Positions 1 through 11,281 are shown, counted from the first letter of the stretch. The stretch is 64,000 bases of DNA from Oscillospiraceae bacterium (GCA_902790325.1 CADARP010000009.1:69822-133821); one strand, 5' to 3'. A program made the numbers and translations. The notes: a model not told the origin generated them from the letters alone.

Positions 1-569
1 TTCTTCCAGAACGTCGCGCGGAAGTTGAGATCAAAGGAAATGAGCGTGCCGTATTTCTTGGCCGCGCGCGCAAGCTCTAAGCAGAACTTGCCCGTTTCGG
101 GCGACAGCGCGCCGATCAGACCGGACAGGTGCAGCGCCGCGACGCCTTCCTTGCCGAAGATGCGGTCAAGGTCGAAATCCTCGATCGACAGCGTGCGGCC
201 GACTTCGCCGGCGCGGTCGTTCTGGACACGCGGGCCGCGCGAGCCGCAGCCGCTGTCCGCGATGTTGAACTGGTGGCGGTAGCCCCAGGGGCCGCCCTGC
301 GGCACCTCTTTGCCTTCATATACCATGCCGCGCGCGCGCAGATCGCGCTTGATGAAATCCGCGACGGGGCTGTCCTTGACGAAGGTGGTCAGCACCTTGA
401 CGGGCAAACCGAGGAAGGAGGAGATGCTCGCCACGTTCGTCTCCGCGCTCGTTGCCTGCATCTGGAAAAGATTGCTCGACGCGACGGGCTGTCCGCTCGG
501 CGGACAGATGCGCACGCCCATGCTGGTCGGCACGACCAGCGCCCATGTGTACTGTTCACGCAATTTCAT
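1..569 (-). CDS. PfkB-family sugar kinase, 3' part outside window (2-keto-3-deoxygluconate kinase-like)
   Basis: The first 189 codons are present; the gene runs off the left edge. The start at 569 follows an AGGTGA ribosome binding site at close spacing. The visible part has the PfkB layout: an N-terminal substrate lid region, an S-G-L-I-G-A-L stretch near residue 155 and the strand S-F-D-L-N-F-R near residue 183, which in ribokinase-like sugar kinases precedes the nucleotide-binding half. The catalytic G-A-G-D motif would lie outside the window. It follows gnd by 10 bases, so the two are probably co-transcribed. A gluconate or 2-keto-3-deoxygluconate kinase role is inferred from family resemblance and from the 6-phosphogluconate dehydrogenase next door; the substrate cannot be read from sequence. 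Confidence 0.8.
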   Translation of the reverse strand, partial: MKLREQYTWALVVPTSMGVRICPPSGQPVASSNLFQMQATSAETNVASISSFLGLPVKVLTTFVKDSPVADFIKRDLRARGMVYEGKEVPQGGPWGYRHQFNIADSGCGSRGPRVQNDRAGEVGRTLSIEDFDLDRIFGKEGVAALHLSGLIGALSPETGKFCLELARAAKKYGTLISFDLNFRATFWK

Positions 570-579
570 AAGTATCACC

Positions 580-2031
<1,452 letters not shown>

Positions 2032-2071
2032 GTGAATTCCTCCTGTCTGTGTAATCATTTTCGCGCATACA

Positions 2072-2743
2072 TTAGAGCGAAAACGTACTTTTTTCGATTT
2101 CCTGTTCCGTAAAGCTGCTATAAATATCCTTTATGGAAAGATCAACGGGCAAAGCAATCTGTTTCGCCAATTCATGCAGCATTTCCATATAATTCGGAAT
2201 ACATCTCTCGATGGGATTCCAATCAACGCCGAATTCTTTTTTCAGTACCTCCGCGTCCGGCTCGCGCGGCACGATCCCGTAGATGTCCTCGATATTTGTG
2301 CCGACCGCAAAGGATGTTCGTTTTTGACTGCCCTCAAAGAAGTCCATCTTCAAAAAATCCTCATCCAGCATATCGACCGTGAGTATTTTTCGAGCACAGG
2401 AGCCGAACAGATCGGTAACAACCGTTTCTGTCTCCGGCGGGCAAAAATAAGTGGAGAAAACGCTGACGTGCTCTCCGACCGGAACAACGTAGAAGGTTTC
2501 ACGGTGTTCCTCAAGATGACCGGTTAAATAGTCACAGAAAAAACGCATGTCTTTTCCCATCATAACCGCATCGTCTTCGTCATAGTCTGTGATCCCCGCC
2601 AGTTCACGGGCTGAAACAAACTCTTTAATGAACGCCTCTGCATCAACACGGTATCGGTTTTTTACGTCGATATCGCATAGAAAAGACCACACTCCATCCG
2701 TTGAGCAGTGCATTACATGAAGGGAAGAAATGCTTTTACCCAT
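2072..2743 (-). CDS. Hypothetical protein, 223 aa
   Basis: I do not recognise a family. The protein is soluble, acidic and without signal peptide or membrane segment. It contains several Cys and His residues without a clear metal-binding pattern, and a mixed alpha/beta composition. The start at 2743 follows an AGAGG site at about seven bases. It lies 23 bases downstream of asnS and 40 bases upstream of gnd, so it is probably read from the asnS promoter. Its base composition looks more AT-rich than asnS and gnd, with codons such as ttt and aaa more common, which hints at a later arrival between two housekeeping genes. Confidence 0.7.
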   Translation of the reverse strand: MGKSISSLHVMHCSTDGVWSFLCDIDVKNRYRVDAEAFIKEFVSARELAGITDYDEDDAVMMGKDMRFFCDYLTGHLEEHRETFYVVPVGEHVSVFSTYFCPPETETVVTDLFGSCARKILTVDMLDEDFLKMDFFEGSQKRTSFAVGTNIEDIYGIVPREPDAEVLKKEFGVDWNPIERCIPNYMEMLHELAKQIALPVDLSIKDIYSSFTEQEIEKSTFSL

Positions 2744-2766
2744 CGCGTTTCCTCTTCTCGCAGCGT

Positions 2767-4164
<1,398 letters not shown>

Positions 4165-4195
4165 ATTCCCGCCTCTTTTAAAAATGATTTTATCT

Positions 4196-4224
4196 ATTAT
4201 ACTCTAACTTCACGCCGAGGTCAA
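4196..4224 (-). promoter_or_regulatory. Sigma-A promoter for asnS
   Basis: Read on the minus strand, TTGACC (4224-4219), a 17-base spacer and TATAAT (4201-4196), about 30 bases upstream of the asnS start codon. Confidence 0.75.
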
Positions 4225-4340
4225 GGGAACACGGCGGCTTTTTTGCGCCGGATTTCGTTCCGCGCGCGGTTTTATGCGCCCGAATTGCGGACTTAATACG
4301 GCATATTTAATAAAATCTTAAAAATTGTAAAGATTATTAC

Positions 4341-4369
4341 TTGACAAATGCACAAAAAAGATTTAGAAT
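4341..4369 (+). promoter_or_regulatory. Sigma-A promoter for rny
   Basis: TTGACA at 4341-4346, a 17-base spacer and TAGAAT at 4364-4369. Transcription should start near 4377, about 280 bases before the rny start codon. Confidence 0.75.
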
Positions 4370-4376
4370 AGCATAG

Positions 4377-4657
4377 ATGATGTGTGATTGTTCCAGCAAT
4401 ATACATTATTTTGGGACTTCACCGCTTTACTATACAGCTTTTCTATATTACGTTTGTACGTGCTTTTCTGTCAGCACTCTCTATAGAGTTTCTGATTGTA
4501 TGCCCTTTTGTCGGCAAGTACATCGGATGATCTGAAAAACGGCCTTGGGCCGTCATTGTGTATTGTTTGCGGTGGATCCCGGACGGTGCTTTTTGCGCCG
4601 TCGGATTTATCGCTCTTTTCTTTTTTCAAAGCAAAAAACATAGGAGGTGCACACACT
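4377..4657 (+). other. Long 5' leader of rny, possible structured RNA
   Basis: About 280 bases between the predicted transcription start and the rny start hold no convincing gene. Two hairpins are visible: ACGGCC/GGCCGT with a 3-base loop near 4540-4553, and GACGGTGC/GCGCCGTC near 4580-4600, the second followed within 15 bases by a T-rich tract. The leader could carry a small RNA or an attenuator. I could not match it to a known riboswitch or to 6S RNA. The in-frame ATG at 4496 is rejected as the rny start because the AGGAGG site lies inside that extension. Confidence 0.4.
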
Positions 4658-6211
4658 TTGAGCAGCGTGATCGTGATTATTATCGCGGTGGCTGCGGCGC
4701 TGATTTTCGGCGTCGTCGGATTCGTACTGGGCAACCTGTACCGCAAGAAGACGTCCGAAGCCAAGATCGGTTCCGCCACGGAGCAGGCAAAGAAGATCGT
4801 GTCCGACGCGATCTCCCAGGCCGAATCCAAAAAGAAAGAAGCCATTCTCGAAGCCAAGGACGAGATCCACAAGCAGCGCACGGAGACCGAGCGCGAGCTG
4901 CGGGAGCGCCGTACCGAGGTGCAGCGGCAGGAGCGCCGCATCATCCAGAAGGAAGAAAGTCTGGACAAGAAAACCGAAAACTTAGAAAAGAAAGAGGAAA
5001 CACTCAACCGCAAGATCAAGGAAGCCGACGACCGTCTGGTCGACATCGAAAACCTCAAACGCGAGGAGTTCGACAAGCTCGAACGGATCTCCGGCTTTAC
5101 CAAGGAGCAGGCGAAGGATCTGCTGCTGCAGACGCTTGAAGCCGACCTGACGCACGAAAAGGCCGTGCGCATCATGGACTTCACGCAGAAGACCAAGGAT
5201 GAGGCCGACACTCTGGCGCGCGAGATCGTCGCGACGGCGATCCAGCGCTGCGCCGCCGACCATGCCGCGGAGGCGACCGTCTCCGTCGTCACGCTGCCCA
5301 ACGATGAAATGAAGGGCCGCATCATCGGCCGTGAGGGACGCAACATCCGCACGCTCGAAACCATCACGGGCGTCGATCTCATCATCGACGACACGCCCGA
5401 GACCATCACCGTCTCCAGCTTCGATCCGGTGCGCCGCGAAATCGCGCGCCTGACGCTGGAAAAGCTGATCTCCGACGGCCGCATCCATCCCGCGCGCATC
5501 GAGGACGTCTACGAAAAGGCGAAGCGCGAGGTCGAGAATACCATCAAACAGACCGGCGAACGCGCGCTGATCGACGCGGGCGTGGCGGGTATCCATCCGG
5601 AGCTCGTCAAGCTCCTCGGCAAGCTCAAGTACCGCACGAGTTTCGGCCAGAACGTGCTGAACCATTCGCTCGAGGTATCGTATCTTGCCGGCTTGATGGC
5701 AGCGGAGCTCGGCGCCGACGTCAAGACCGCCAAACGCGCAGGTCTGCTGCATGACATCGGCAAGGCGCTCGACCACGAAATGGACGGCAGCCATATCGAG
5801 CTGGGCGTCGAGTGGGCAAAGAAATACAAAGAAAACGAAGCCGTCGTGCATGCCATCCATGCGCACCACGGCGACGTGGAAGCGCGGACCATCGTGGCGT
5901 GCCTTGTCCAAGCGGCCGATGCGATCTCCGCCGCAAGACCCGGCGCTCGCCGCGAGAACGTCCAGAACTATATCAAGCGTCTGGAAAAACTCGAGGAGAT
6001 CGCCACATCCTTCAAGGGCGTCGAGCGTTCCTTCGCCATCCAGGCAGGCCGCGAAGTGCGCATCATGGTCAAACCCGAAGTCATTTCCGACGACCGCATG
6101 ACGCTGCTGGCGCGCGACGTTGCGCAGAAGATCGAGCAGGAGCTCGAGTACCCCGGCCAGATCAAGGTCAATATCATCCGCGAGAGCCGCGCGGTCGGTT
6201 ACGCGAAATAA
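4658..6211 (+). CDS. rny: Ribonuclease Y
   Basis: RNase Y is the membrane-anchored endoribonuclease that starts mRNA decay in many Firmicutes. The TTG start at 4658 follows AGGAGG at eight bases and gives 517 residues, the usual length. Order of parts: an N-terminal transmembrane helix (about residues 3-25), a long charged coiled coil (to about residue 190), a KH RNA-binding domain with [10 protein letters not shown], and an HD metal-dependent phosphohydrolase domain with H-S-L-E-V and L-L-H-D-I-G-K-A. The gene is followed by an intrinsic terminator and then ymdB, a pairing conserved in Bacillus and many Clostridia. Confidence 0.97.
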   Translation: MSSVIVIIIAVAAALIFGVVGFVLGNLYRKKTSEAKIGSATEQAKKIVSDAISQAESKKKEAILEAKDEIHKQRTETERELRERRTEVQRQERRIIQKEESLDKKTENLEKKEETLNRKIKEADDRLVDIENLKREEFDKLERISGFTKEQAKDLLLQTLEADLTHEKAVRIMDFTQKTKDEADTLAREIVATAIQRCAADHAAEATVSVVTLPNDEMKGRIIGREGRNIRTLETITGVDLIIDDTPETITVSSFDPVRREIARLTLEKLISDGRIHPARIEDVYEKAKREVENTIKQTGERALIDAGVAGIHPELVKLLGKLKYRTSFGQNVLNHSLEVSYLAGLMAAELGADVKTAKRAGLLHDIGKALDHEMDGSHIELGVEWAKKYKENEAVVHAIHAHHGDVEARTIVACLVQAADAISAARPGARRENVQNYIKRLEKLEEIATSFKGVERSFAIQAGREVRIMVKPEVISDDRMTLLARDVAQKIEQELEYPGQIKVNIIRESRAVGYAK

Positions 6212-6222
6212 CTGTACAACGC

Positions 6223-6256
6223 AAGAGGTTGTCCCGTCGGGCAGCCTCTTCTTTTT
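6223..6256 (+). terminator. Intrinsic terminator after rny
   Basis: Stem AAGAGGTTGTCCC / GGGCAGCCTCTT with a 3-base loop, followed by CTTTTT, starting 11 bases after the rny stop. Confidence 0.85.
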
Positions 6257-6300
6257 AGACTTCGGATGAAAGACCGCAGTAATCAGAAAAGGAGCAGTAT

Positions 6301-7077
6301 ATGCGAATCCTCATGATCGGCGACGTCGTCGGCGCGCCGGGCTGCAATTTCCTGCGCCGGCATCTGCCTGCGCTCAAAAAATGCAAAGGCGTCGACCTGT
6401 GCATCGCCAACGGAGAGAACTCCGCGGTCGGCAACGGCGTCACGCCCGCGTCCGCACAGCATCTGTTCGACAGCGGCGTGGATTTCATCACGACCGGCAA
6501 CCACGTGTTCGGCCGTCGGGAGGTCTACCCGTTTCTCGACGAGCGCGACGACATCATCCGCCCGGCGAACTACTATGACGGAAATCCCGGCCGCGGCTTC
6601 GGCGTGATCGACATGGGCCGCGCGCAGGTCGCGGTGCTCAACCTGTCGGGCAACGCGTTTCTGCCGGACAACATGGAAAATGTATTTCTGTGCGCCGAAC
6701 GCATCCTGCCGCAGCTTTCGCAGTACAGGATCATCGTTGTCGATCTGCACGCCGATTCTACGGGCGAAAAACGCGCGGTCGGCTTTTTCCTCGACGGCAA
6801 AGTCTCCGTCGTTGCGGGCACGCACACGCATGTGCTGACGGCGGACGATCAGGTTCTGCCGAACGGCACGGGCTACATCACCGACCTCGGCATGACCGGC
6901 CCCAAGCAGTCCGTGCTGGGCGTCAAGCCCGAGATCATCATCGGCAAAATGCGCACCGGAATGCCTGCGCGGTTCGACGTGCCCGACACGCAGGACTGCA
7001 TCCTCACGGGCTGCCTGTTCGACGTGGACGACAAGACGGGCAGAACGGTCGCAACGGAACGCGTCTGCATCGAATAA
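6301..7077 (+). CDS. ymdB: YmdB-family metallophosphoesterase
   Basis: Members of this family (TIGR00282) are dinuclear metallophosphoesterases; Bacillus YmdB hydrolyses cyclic nucleotides in vitro and controls motility versus biofilm genes. Metal ligand motifs are all visible: I-G-D-V near residue 8, N-G-E-N-S near 39, T-G-N-H-V near 67, D-L-H-A-D near 150 and G-T-H-T-H near 176. Length, 258 residues, fits the family. The start follows an AAAGGAGCA site. It lies downstream of rny, its common genomic partner, but after a terminator, so transcription may be partly uncoupled. Given the fibre locus at the right end of this window, a regulatory link is conceivable but not shown. Confidence 0.93.
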   Translation: MRILMIGDVVGAPGCNFLRRHLPALKKCKGVDLCIANGENSAVGNGVTPASAQHLFDSGVDFITTGNHVFGRREVYPFLDERDDIIRPANYYDGNPGRGFGVIDMGRAQVAVLNLSGNAFLPDNMENVFLCAERILPQLSQYRIIVVDLHADSTGEKRAVGFFLDGKVSVVAGTHTHVLTADDQVLPNGTGYITDLGMTGPKQSVLGVKPEIIIGKMRTGMPARFDVPDTQDCILTGCLFDVDDKTGRTVATERVCIE

Positions 7078-7121
7078 AGCGCGGACGGCGGAGACGACGT
7101 TCAATCGGTTTGGAAACAACA

Positions 7122-7153
7122 AAGGGGCTGTCGCCGCGGCGACAGCCCTTCTC
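7122..7153. terminator. Terminator between convergent genes
   Basis: Perfect stem AAGGGGCTGTCGC / GCGACAGCCCCTT-type hairpin with moderate T-runs on both sides. It lies between the ymdB stop and the stop of the leftward small gene ending at 7173, so it probably serves both strands. Confidence 0.7.
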
Positions 7154-7172
7154 ATACGGATTCGGATTCGGA

Positions 7173-7406
7173 TCAAAACCGGAACAGTTGGAATAGAGAA
7201 TAAATCGCGGAGAAAACATAGGCAGCGATCTCGCTGATAACGGGGATGTTTGCCGCGATGACTCTTTCCAGCAGCGGAAGATGAAATTCGGGCGGCGCCA
7301 TAATGTTCGGTACATCCGCAGCGGCAGATACCGTCAGCACCGCGCCAAAGGAAACCAGCAGCGCCAGGCCGACGGCCAAAGCGATTTTTAAGCGTTTTTT
7401 GTTCAT
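7173..7406 (-). CDS. Small secreted or membrane-associated protein, 77 aa
   Basis: The start at 7406 follows a GAAGG site at six bases. Residues 1-27 form a classical signal peptide (M-N-K-K-R-L-K then a hydrophobic run ending A-A-A). The mature part, about 50 residues, has a hydrophobic, amphipathic C-terminal half rich in Ile, Leu and Phe and ends in F-R-F. I do not recognise a family. It lies 120 bases downstream of the ArsR-type regulator on the same strand and could be part of its transcription unit. A leaderless longer start at 7514 is possible but lacks a ribosome site. Confidence 0.55.
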   Translation of the reverse strand: MNKKRLKIALAVGLALLVSFGAVLTVSAAADVPNIMAPPEFHLPLLERVIAANIPVISEIAAYVFSAIYSLFQLFRF

Positions 7407-7526
7407 CACGGAACCTTCTTTAAAGATCATCGGATCGGAAGAGGCGTATCGTATGCGGCGCAGATCGTCAAGAAACCGCTCAACAGGTTCGACGCGGATT
7501 TTGCGGACGCACACCTGTGGTTCTGT

Positions 7527-7853
7527 TTATTTCCCGTGCGCGATGTGCTCCATGCCCGCGCGGATGATCCCGCGCACATGGTCGTCGTCGAGCGCGTAAA
7601 AGACGGTCTTCCCCTCACGGCGCGGACGCACAAGCCCCGCTCCGCGCAGGATGCGAAGCTGGTGGGAGATCGCGCTCTGCCCCATCGACAGCCGCTCCGC
7701 CAGATGCTGCACGCACAGCTCCTCGCAGCGCAGCAGCTCGTACAAAATGCGGATGCGCGTACTGTCCCCGAACACCTTGAACAGCTCGGAGAGGTTATAC
7801 AGCGTTTCAATATCCTGTTCGGTCTGTACGGTTTGCTCCAGATGTTCCGCCAT
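7527..7853 (-). CDS. ArsR/SmtB-family metal-sensing repressor, alpha5-site (CzrA-like)
   Basis: This is a 108-residue winged-helix repressor. The recognition helix region reads L-S-M-G-Q-S-A-I-S-H-Q-L. The alpha3 metal site of ArsR/CadC (ELCVCDL) is degraded to a single Cys (E-L-C-V-Q-H). The C-terminal helix instead carries D-x-H, then His 11 and 14 residues further on, exactly the spacing of the alpha5 zinc/cobalt/nickel site of CzrA/NmtR-type proteins. I infer zinc or a similar divalent metal as the inducer. No metal transporter gene is adjacent; the divergent neighbour is an amino-acid ABC transporter and the downstream gene is a small secreted protein. Confidence 0.9.
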   Translation of the reverse strand: MAEHLEQTVQTEQDIETLYNLSELFKVFGDSTRIRILYELLRCEELCVQHLAERLSMGQSAISHQLRILRGAGLVRPRREGKTVFYALDDDHVRGIIRAGMEHIAHGK

Positions 7854-7877
7854 GTCTGTCCCGCCTTTCCGGATTCA

Positions 7878-7962
7878 TATTAACACACAAACCGTCCGAA
7901 AGTCAACCGCGGCAGGATTTTTTTGAAAAACGGTTGACTTTAGCATGACACTATGATAAAAT
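7878..7962. promoter_or_regulatory. Divergent promoters with an inverted repeat over both -35 boxes
   Basis: Leftward promoter: TTGACT (7906-7901), 17 bases, TTAATA (7883-7878), for the ArsR gene. Rightward promoter: TTGACT (7934-7939), 17 bases, TAAAAT (7957-7962), for the ABC operon. Both -35 boxes lie inside an exact inverted repeat AAAGTCAACCG (7899-7909) / CGGTTGACTTT (7931-7941) with a 21-base spacer. One regulator bound here could block both promoters. Confidence 0.7.
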
Positions 7963-8001
7963 ACTAATTGCTTCAAAAAAATAAAAAACGGAGGAAAAAA
8001 C

Positions 8002-8841
8002 ATGAAAAAGATTCTTTGTCTGCTTCTTGCGCTGACGATGGTGTTCGCGCTGTGCGCCTGCGGCGGAAAGGGCGAATCCCCGACGGCGGATTATGTGTTC
8101 CTGAAAGAAGAACTCGGCGTGGAAACGTATGCCATCGGTTTCCGCCTGGGTGACGAAGCGCTTGCCAAACAGGTCAGCGACGCGATCAAGGCGCTCGTGG
8201 TCGACGGTACGTTCGACAAGATCGCCAGCAAGCCGGAATATGCCGACATCAAGGATTTCCTTTGCCTGAAGGCGGAGGACTTCGCGGGCGAGACGCTGCC
8301 GGAGCGCGGTTCGGGCGACAGCAGCTTCACGTTCAAGCAGGGTTATGACCAGGATTATCCGCCGTACGCGTATATGCTCGACGACGGTACATACGGCGGC
8401 TTCGATATCGAAGTGTGCAAGGCCGTGTGCGAATATCTCGGCTGGGGCTACGAGGGCGTTCCCTTCGCATGGGATTTCAAGGATCAGGAACTGAACGCGA
8501 AGAGCTGCGACTGCATCTGGTCCGGCATGACGAAAGAGGGCCGCGAGGACAAGTATACGTGGGGCATTACCTACTCCAACAATACGCAGGGCATCCTGGT
8601 CGCCGCCGATTCCGACATCGAGACTCTGGACGATCTGGCAGGCAAGGTTGTCGGTGTGCAGATCGGCACCTCCGCGGCTGAAATGCTCGAAGGCGATCGG
8701 AAGGCGCTGGCCGACTCGTTCGGCGAGCTGAAGACGTACGAGACGTACAACGTCGCGTTCAACGATCTGAAAGCCGGCGCGATCGACGCGATCGCCATCG
8801 ACATGACGACGGGCGCGTATCTTGTCTCCTCCGCGTCCTGA
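8002..8841 (+). CDS. Amino-acid ABC transporter substrate-binding lipoprotein, apparently circularly permuted
   Basis: The N-terminus is a lipoprotein signal with lipobox L-C-A-C (Cys20), so the mature protein should be tethered outside the membrane. The SBP_bac_3 fold is present in the wrong order. Residues 29-77 resemble the usual C-terminal end of the domain (A-D-Y-V-F-L..., Y-A-I-G-F-R-L-G, V-D-G-T-F-D-K-I). After a linker (about 78-107), residues 108-279 resemble the usual N-terminal part (G-Y-D-Q-D-Y-P-P-Y, G-G-F-D-I-E, W-S-G-M-T, R-E-D-K-Y-T, A-I-D-A-I-A-I-D), and the protein stops at S-S-A-S just where A-D-Y-V-F would normally follow. Downstream genes encode a matching permease and ATPase, so a functional transporter is likely. 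Polar amino-acid specificity is inferred. Confidence 0.88.
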   Translation: MKKILCLLLALTMVFALCACGGKGESPTADYVFLKEELGVETYAIGFRLGDEALAKQVSDAIKALVVDGTFDKIASKPEYADIKDFLCLKAEDFAGETLPERGSGDSSFTFKQGYDQDYPPYAYMLDDGTYGGFDIEVCKAVCEYLGWGYEGVPFAWDFKDQELNAKSCDCIWSGMTKEGREDKYTWGITYSNNTQGILVAADSDIETLDDLAGKVVGVQIGTSAAEMLEGDRKALADSFGELKTYETYNVAFNDLKAGAIDAIAIDMTTGAYLVSSAS

Positions 8842-8880
8842 CGACAGCGTTCCGATCATCCGATAAACAGAATATCCGTA

Positions 8881-8913
8881 TCTTCCCGCTTTGACAAAGG
8901 CGGGAAGACTTTT
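8881..8913 (+). terminator. Hairpin attenuator between binding protein and permease genes
   Basis: Stem TCTTCCCGC / GCGGGAAGA with a 10-base loop, followed by CTTTTCC. A leaky terminator here would keep binding-protein mRNA in excess over permease mRNA, as is common in ABC operons. Confidence 0.65.
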
Positions 8914-8937
8914 CCGTATACGAGGAGGTAAACCAAT

Positions 8938-9591
8938 ATGAGCATGGCCTGGTCAACGATGCTGCTCAAAATGGGCGAGGGTATGCTGCATACCTGCGCG
9001 ATCTTCGCGCTGACCGTGCTGTTTTCCCTGCCGCTCGGCATCATCGTCATGCTGCTGCGCCGCTCGCGGTTCAAGCCCGTGCAGTGGATCACCAAGATCT
9101 ATATTGCCATCATGCGCGGCACGCCGCTGATGCTGCAGCTTCTGGCGTGGTATTTCGGTCCGTACTATCTGTTCGGTGCGTCCATCCGCGGCTACCGGTT
9201 CACGGCGATCATTATCGGCTTTACTATGAACTACGCGGCGTACTTTGCGGAGATCTACCGCGGCGGTATTGAGGCGATCCCGAAGGGGCAGTACGAGGCG
9301 TCGCATGTGCTCGGCTACAGCAAGGCGCAGACGTTTTTCAAGATCATTCTGCCGCAGCTGATCAAGACGATCCTGCCGTCGATCACGAACGAGGTGATCA
9401 CGCTGGTCAAGGATACGTCGCTCGCGTTCGCGCTTGCATACAACGAGATGTTTTCCATTGCAAAGCAGATCGCCGCAAAGGAGACTTCCTTTACTCCGTT
9501 TATCGTAGCTGCCGTATTCTACTTTGTCGCCAACTATGTGGTGGCGTTTGTGATGGAACGCATTGAAAAGGCGTTCGACTACTACAAATAA
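8938..9591 (+). CDS. Polar amino-acid ABC transporter permease (HisM/GlnP family)
   Basis: A 217-residue inner-membrane protein with about five transmembrane helices. The cytoplasmic EAA loop (E-A-S-H-V-L-G-Y-S-K-A-Q, near residues 118-130), which contacts the ATPase, is well kept. R-G-T-P-L-M-L-Q near residue 60 is the usual family signature. The start at 8938 follows an AGGAGGT site at eight bases. A single permease gene implies a homodimer. It belongs to the operon with the binding protein, ATPase and racemase. Confidence 0.93.
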   Translation: MSMAWSTMLLKMGEGMLHTCAIFALTVLFSLPLGIIVMLLRRSRFKPVQWITKIYIAIMRGTPLMLQLLAWYFGPYYLFGASIRGYRFTAIIIGFTMNYAAYFAEIYRGGIEAIPKGQYEASHVLGYSKAQTFFKIILPQLIKTILPSITNEVITLVKDTSLAFALAYNEMFSIAKQIAAKETSFTPFIVAAVFYFVANYVVAFVMERIEKAFDYYK

Positions 9592-9603
9592 GGGGGCGGC
9601 GAA

Positions 9604-10377
9604 ATGATTTTGCAAATGAAAGGGATCGAGAAATCCTTCATCCATAAAACCCGCGGAAATATACAGGTTTTGAAAGGCATCAGTCTGGAGGTGGATTCCG
9701 GCGAGGTCGTCAGCATCATCGGCCCCAGCGGTTCCGGAAAGAGCACGCTGCTGCGCTGCGCGACGTTTCTGGAAACGATCGACGCCGGCGAGATCCGCTA
9801 CAAGGATGAGGCGGCCGTGACGACAAACGCGCACGGCAAAGCGGAGTACGTCAAGCCCGCGCAGCTGCGGCGGTTCAAGCAGAATTTCGGCCTGGTGTTC
9901 CAGCAGTTCAACCTGTTCCCGCACTATTCCGTGATCAAGAACATCATGGACGCGCCCGTCCACGTGCAGAAACGTCCGAAGGAGCAGGCGCAGAAGGAAG
10001 CGATGGAGCTGCTGCGCAAGATGGATCTGGCAAGCCATGCCGACGCGTATCCGTGTCAGCTCTCCGGCGGACAGCAGCAGCGCGTCGCCATTGCGCGCGC
10101 GCTGGCGATGCATCCGGATATCCTCTTCTTCGACGAGCCGACGAGCGCGCTCGACCCGGAGCTGACCGGCGAGGTGCTGAAGGTGATCCGCCAGCTTGCG
10201 GAGGAACACATGACGATGGTCGTTGTGACGCACGAAATGCCGTTTGCGCGTGCTGTGAGCAACCGCGTGATCTTCATGGACGGCGGCGTGATCGTGGAGC
10301 AGGGCGATCCCGAGATGGTGTTCGGCGCACCGCAGCAGGAACGCACCAAGCAGTTTCTGCGCAACTATCAGAAATGA
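9604..10377 (+). CDS. Amino-acid ABC transporter ATP-binding protein (GlnQ/HisP family)
   Basis: A 257-residue cytoplasmic ATPase. Walker A is G-P-S-G-S-G-K-S-T near residue 39, the Q-loop is F-Q-Q-F-N-L-F-P-H, the ABC signature is L-S-G-G-Q-Q-Q-R, and Walker B with the D-loop is [11 protein letters not shown]. The H-loop His is in V-T-H-E-M. The start at 9604 follows GGGGGCG 12 bases after the permease stop. Its stop codon overlaps the start of the racemase gene (ATGA), indicating translational coupling. Confidence 0.95.
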   Translation: MILQMKGIEKSFIHKTRGNIQVLKGISLEVDSGEVVSIIGPSGSGKSTLLRCATFLETIDAGEIRYKDEAAVTTNAHGKAEYVKPAQLRRFKQNFGLVFQQFNLFPHYSVIKNIMDAPVHVQKRPKEQAQKEAMELLRKMDLASHADAYPCQLSGGQQQRVAIARALAMHPDILFFDEPTSALDPELTGEVLKVIRQLAEEHMTMVVVTHEMPFARAVSNRVIFMDGGVIVEQGDPEMVFGAPQQERTKQFLRNYQK

Positions 10378-11159
10378 GACAAGAGATTCGATATACGCTC
10401 ACCGATCCGACCGGGAACCGCACCGTTCTGGTCGATACGCCCGTCCCGATCGACCGGCAGAGCGCTGTTGCGGCGCAGTTGATGCAGGCGGAGCCGACGG
10501 CGGAACAGGCGGGGTTCCTCGGCGAGAGCATAAACGCCGATCTGTCCCTGCGCATGGCGGGCGGCGAGTTCTGCGCCAACGCGACGATGAGCGCCGCGGC
10601 GCTGTTTGCGCACCGCACGGGTCTGCGCGAAGGGATCGTAACGGTGGAGGTCACAGGCGCAAAGTCGCCGGTCACGGTCGCGGTCGCGGCGTCAGACGAC
10701 GGGCTTTGGCGCGGGGTCGTGCATATGCCGCGCCCCAATGCCGTTGAGGTCGTGACGTTTGCGGACGGACAGACATGCCCCGTCGTTTCGTTCGACGGCA
10801 TCATACATGTCATAATGGCGTGCGGGATGCCGCGTGCCGAAGCGCAGGCGCTTGCCAAGCGGCGCTGTGCGGAGCTGTCGGCGGACGCGCTGGGACTGAT
10901 GTTTGCGGATACGGCAAAGCAGCGGTTGACGCCGCTGGTGTATGTGCCGGGTGCGGACACACTCTTTTGGGAGAATTCCTGCGGCAGCGGCACGGCCGCG
11001 GTCGGTGCGTATCTGGCGCGGGAGCGGGGAGCGGACGTCCGTATTCCGCTCGCACAGCCCGGCGGCACGCTGGAGATCGAGGCGACGCCGGACGGCGGCC
11101 TGCGTCTGCACGGCACGGTTCGGCGTGTGTACGAAAAATCCTTCGCTTTGGAAACATAA
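10374..11159 (+). CDS. DapF-like PLP-independent amino-acid racemase/epimerase
   Basis: The 261-residue protein has the two-lobed diaminopimelate epimerase fold signature: a first catalytic Cys in G-G-E-F-C-A-N-A-T (Cys67) and a second in N-S-C-G-S-G-T-A-A (Cys203). True DapF has G-N-G-x-R at the first site; the G-G-E-F-C form is instead typical of the histidine-racemase-like (CntK/FN1732-type) branch. The start overlaps the ATPase stop (ATGA), so it is part of the amino-acid transporter operon. I infer that it racemises the imported amino acid, histidine being the best guess by family; a metallophore role, as for CntK, is possible but no nicotianamine-synthase-like gene is present. Confidence 0.85.
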   Translation: MRQEIRYTLTDPTGNRTVLVDTPVPIDRQSAVAAQLMQAEPTAEQAGFLGESINADLSLRMAGGEFCANATMSAAALFAHRTGLREGIVTVEVTGAKSPVTVAVAASDDGLWRGVVHMPRPNAVEVVTFADGQTCPVVSFDGIIHVIMACGMPRAEAQALAKRRCAELSADALGLMFADTAKQRLTPLVYVPGADTLFWENSCGSGTAAVGAYLARERGADVRIPLAQPGGTLEIEATPDGGLRLHGTVRRVYEKSFALET

Positions 11160-11175
11160 AAGCATAAAATATTCC

Positions 11176-11212
11176 GCGCGGGTCTGCACAAAGCTGCATG
11201 CCCGCGCATATC
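11176..11212 (+). terminator. Probable terminator of the ABC-racemase operon
   Basis: Interrupted stem GCGCGGG..TGCA / TGCA..CCCGCGC (11176-11207) followed by a short ATATCTTTA tract 17 bases after the racemase stop. The T-run is weak. Confidence 0.5.
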
Positions 11213-11281
11213 TTTATGAAAGAGAAGAATGCGGTTTGCACAAATAATTCCGGATTACTGCACAAAGAATGTCGGATTTGC

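Noticed and set aside
4165-4195. T-box leader for asnS
   Set aside because: The leader is about 30 bases from promoter to start, too short for a specifier and antiterminator.
4496-4657. Longer rny start at 4496
   Set aside because: The added 54 residues lack RNase Y similarity and include the translated AGGAGG site; the transmembrane helix should be at the N-terminus.
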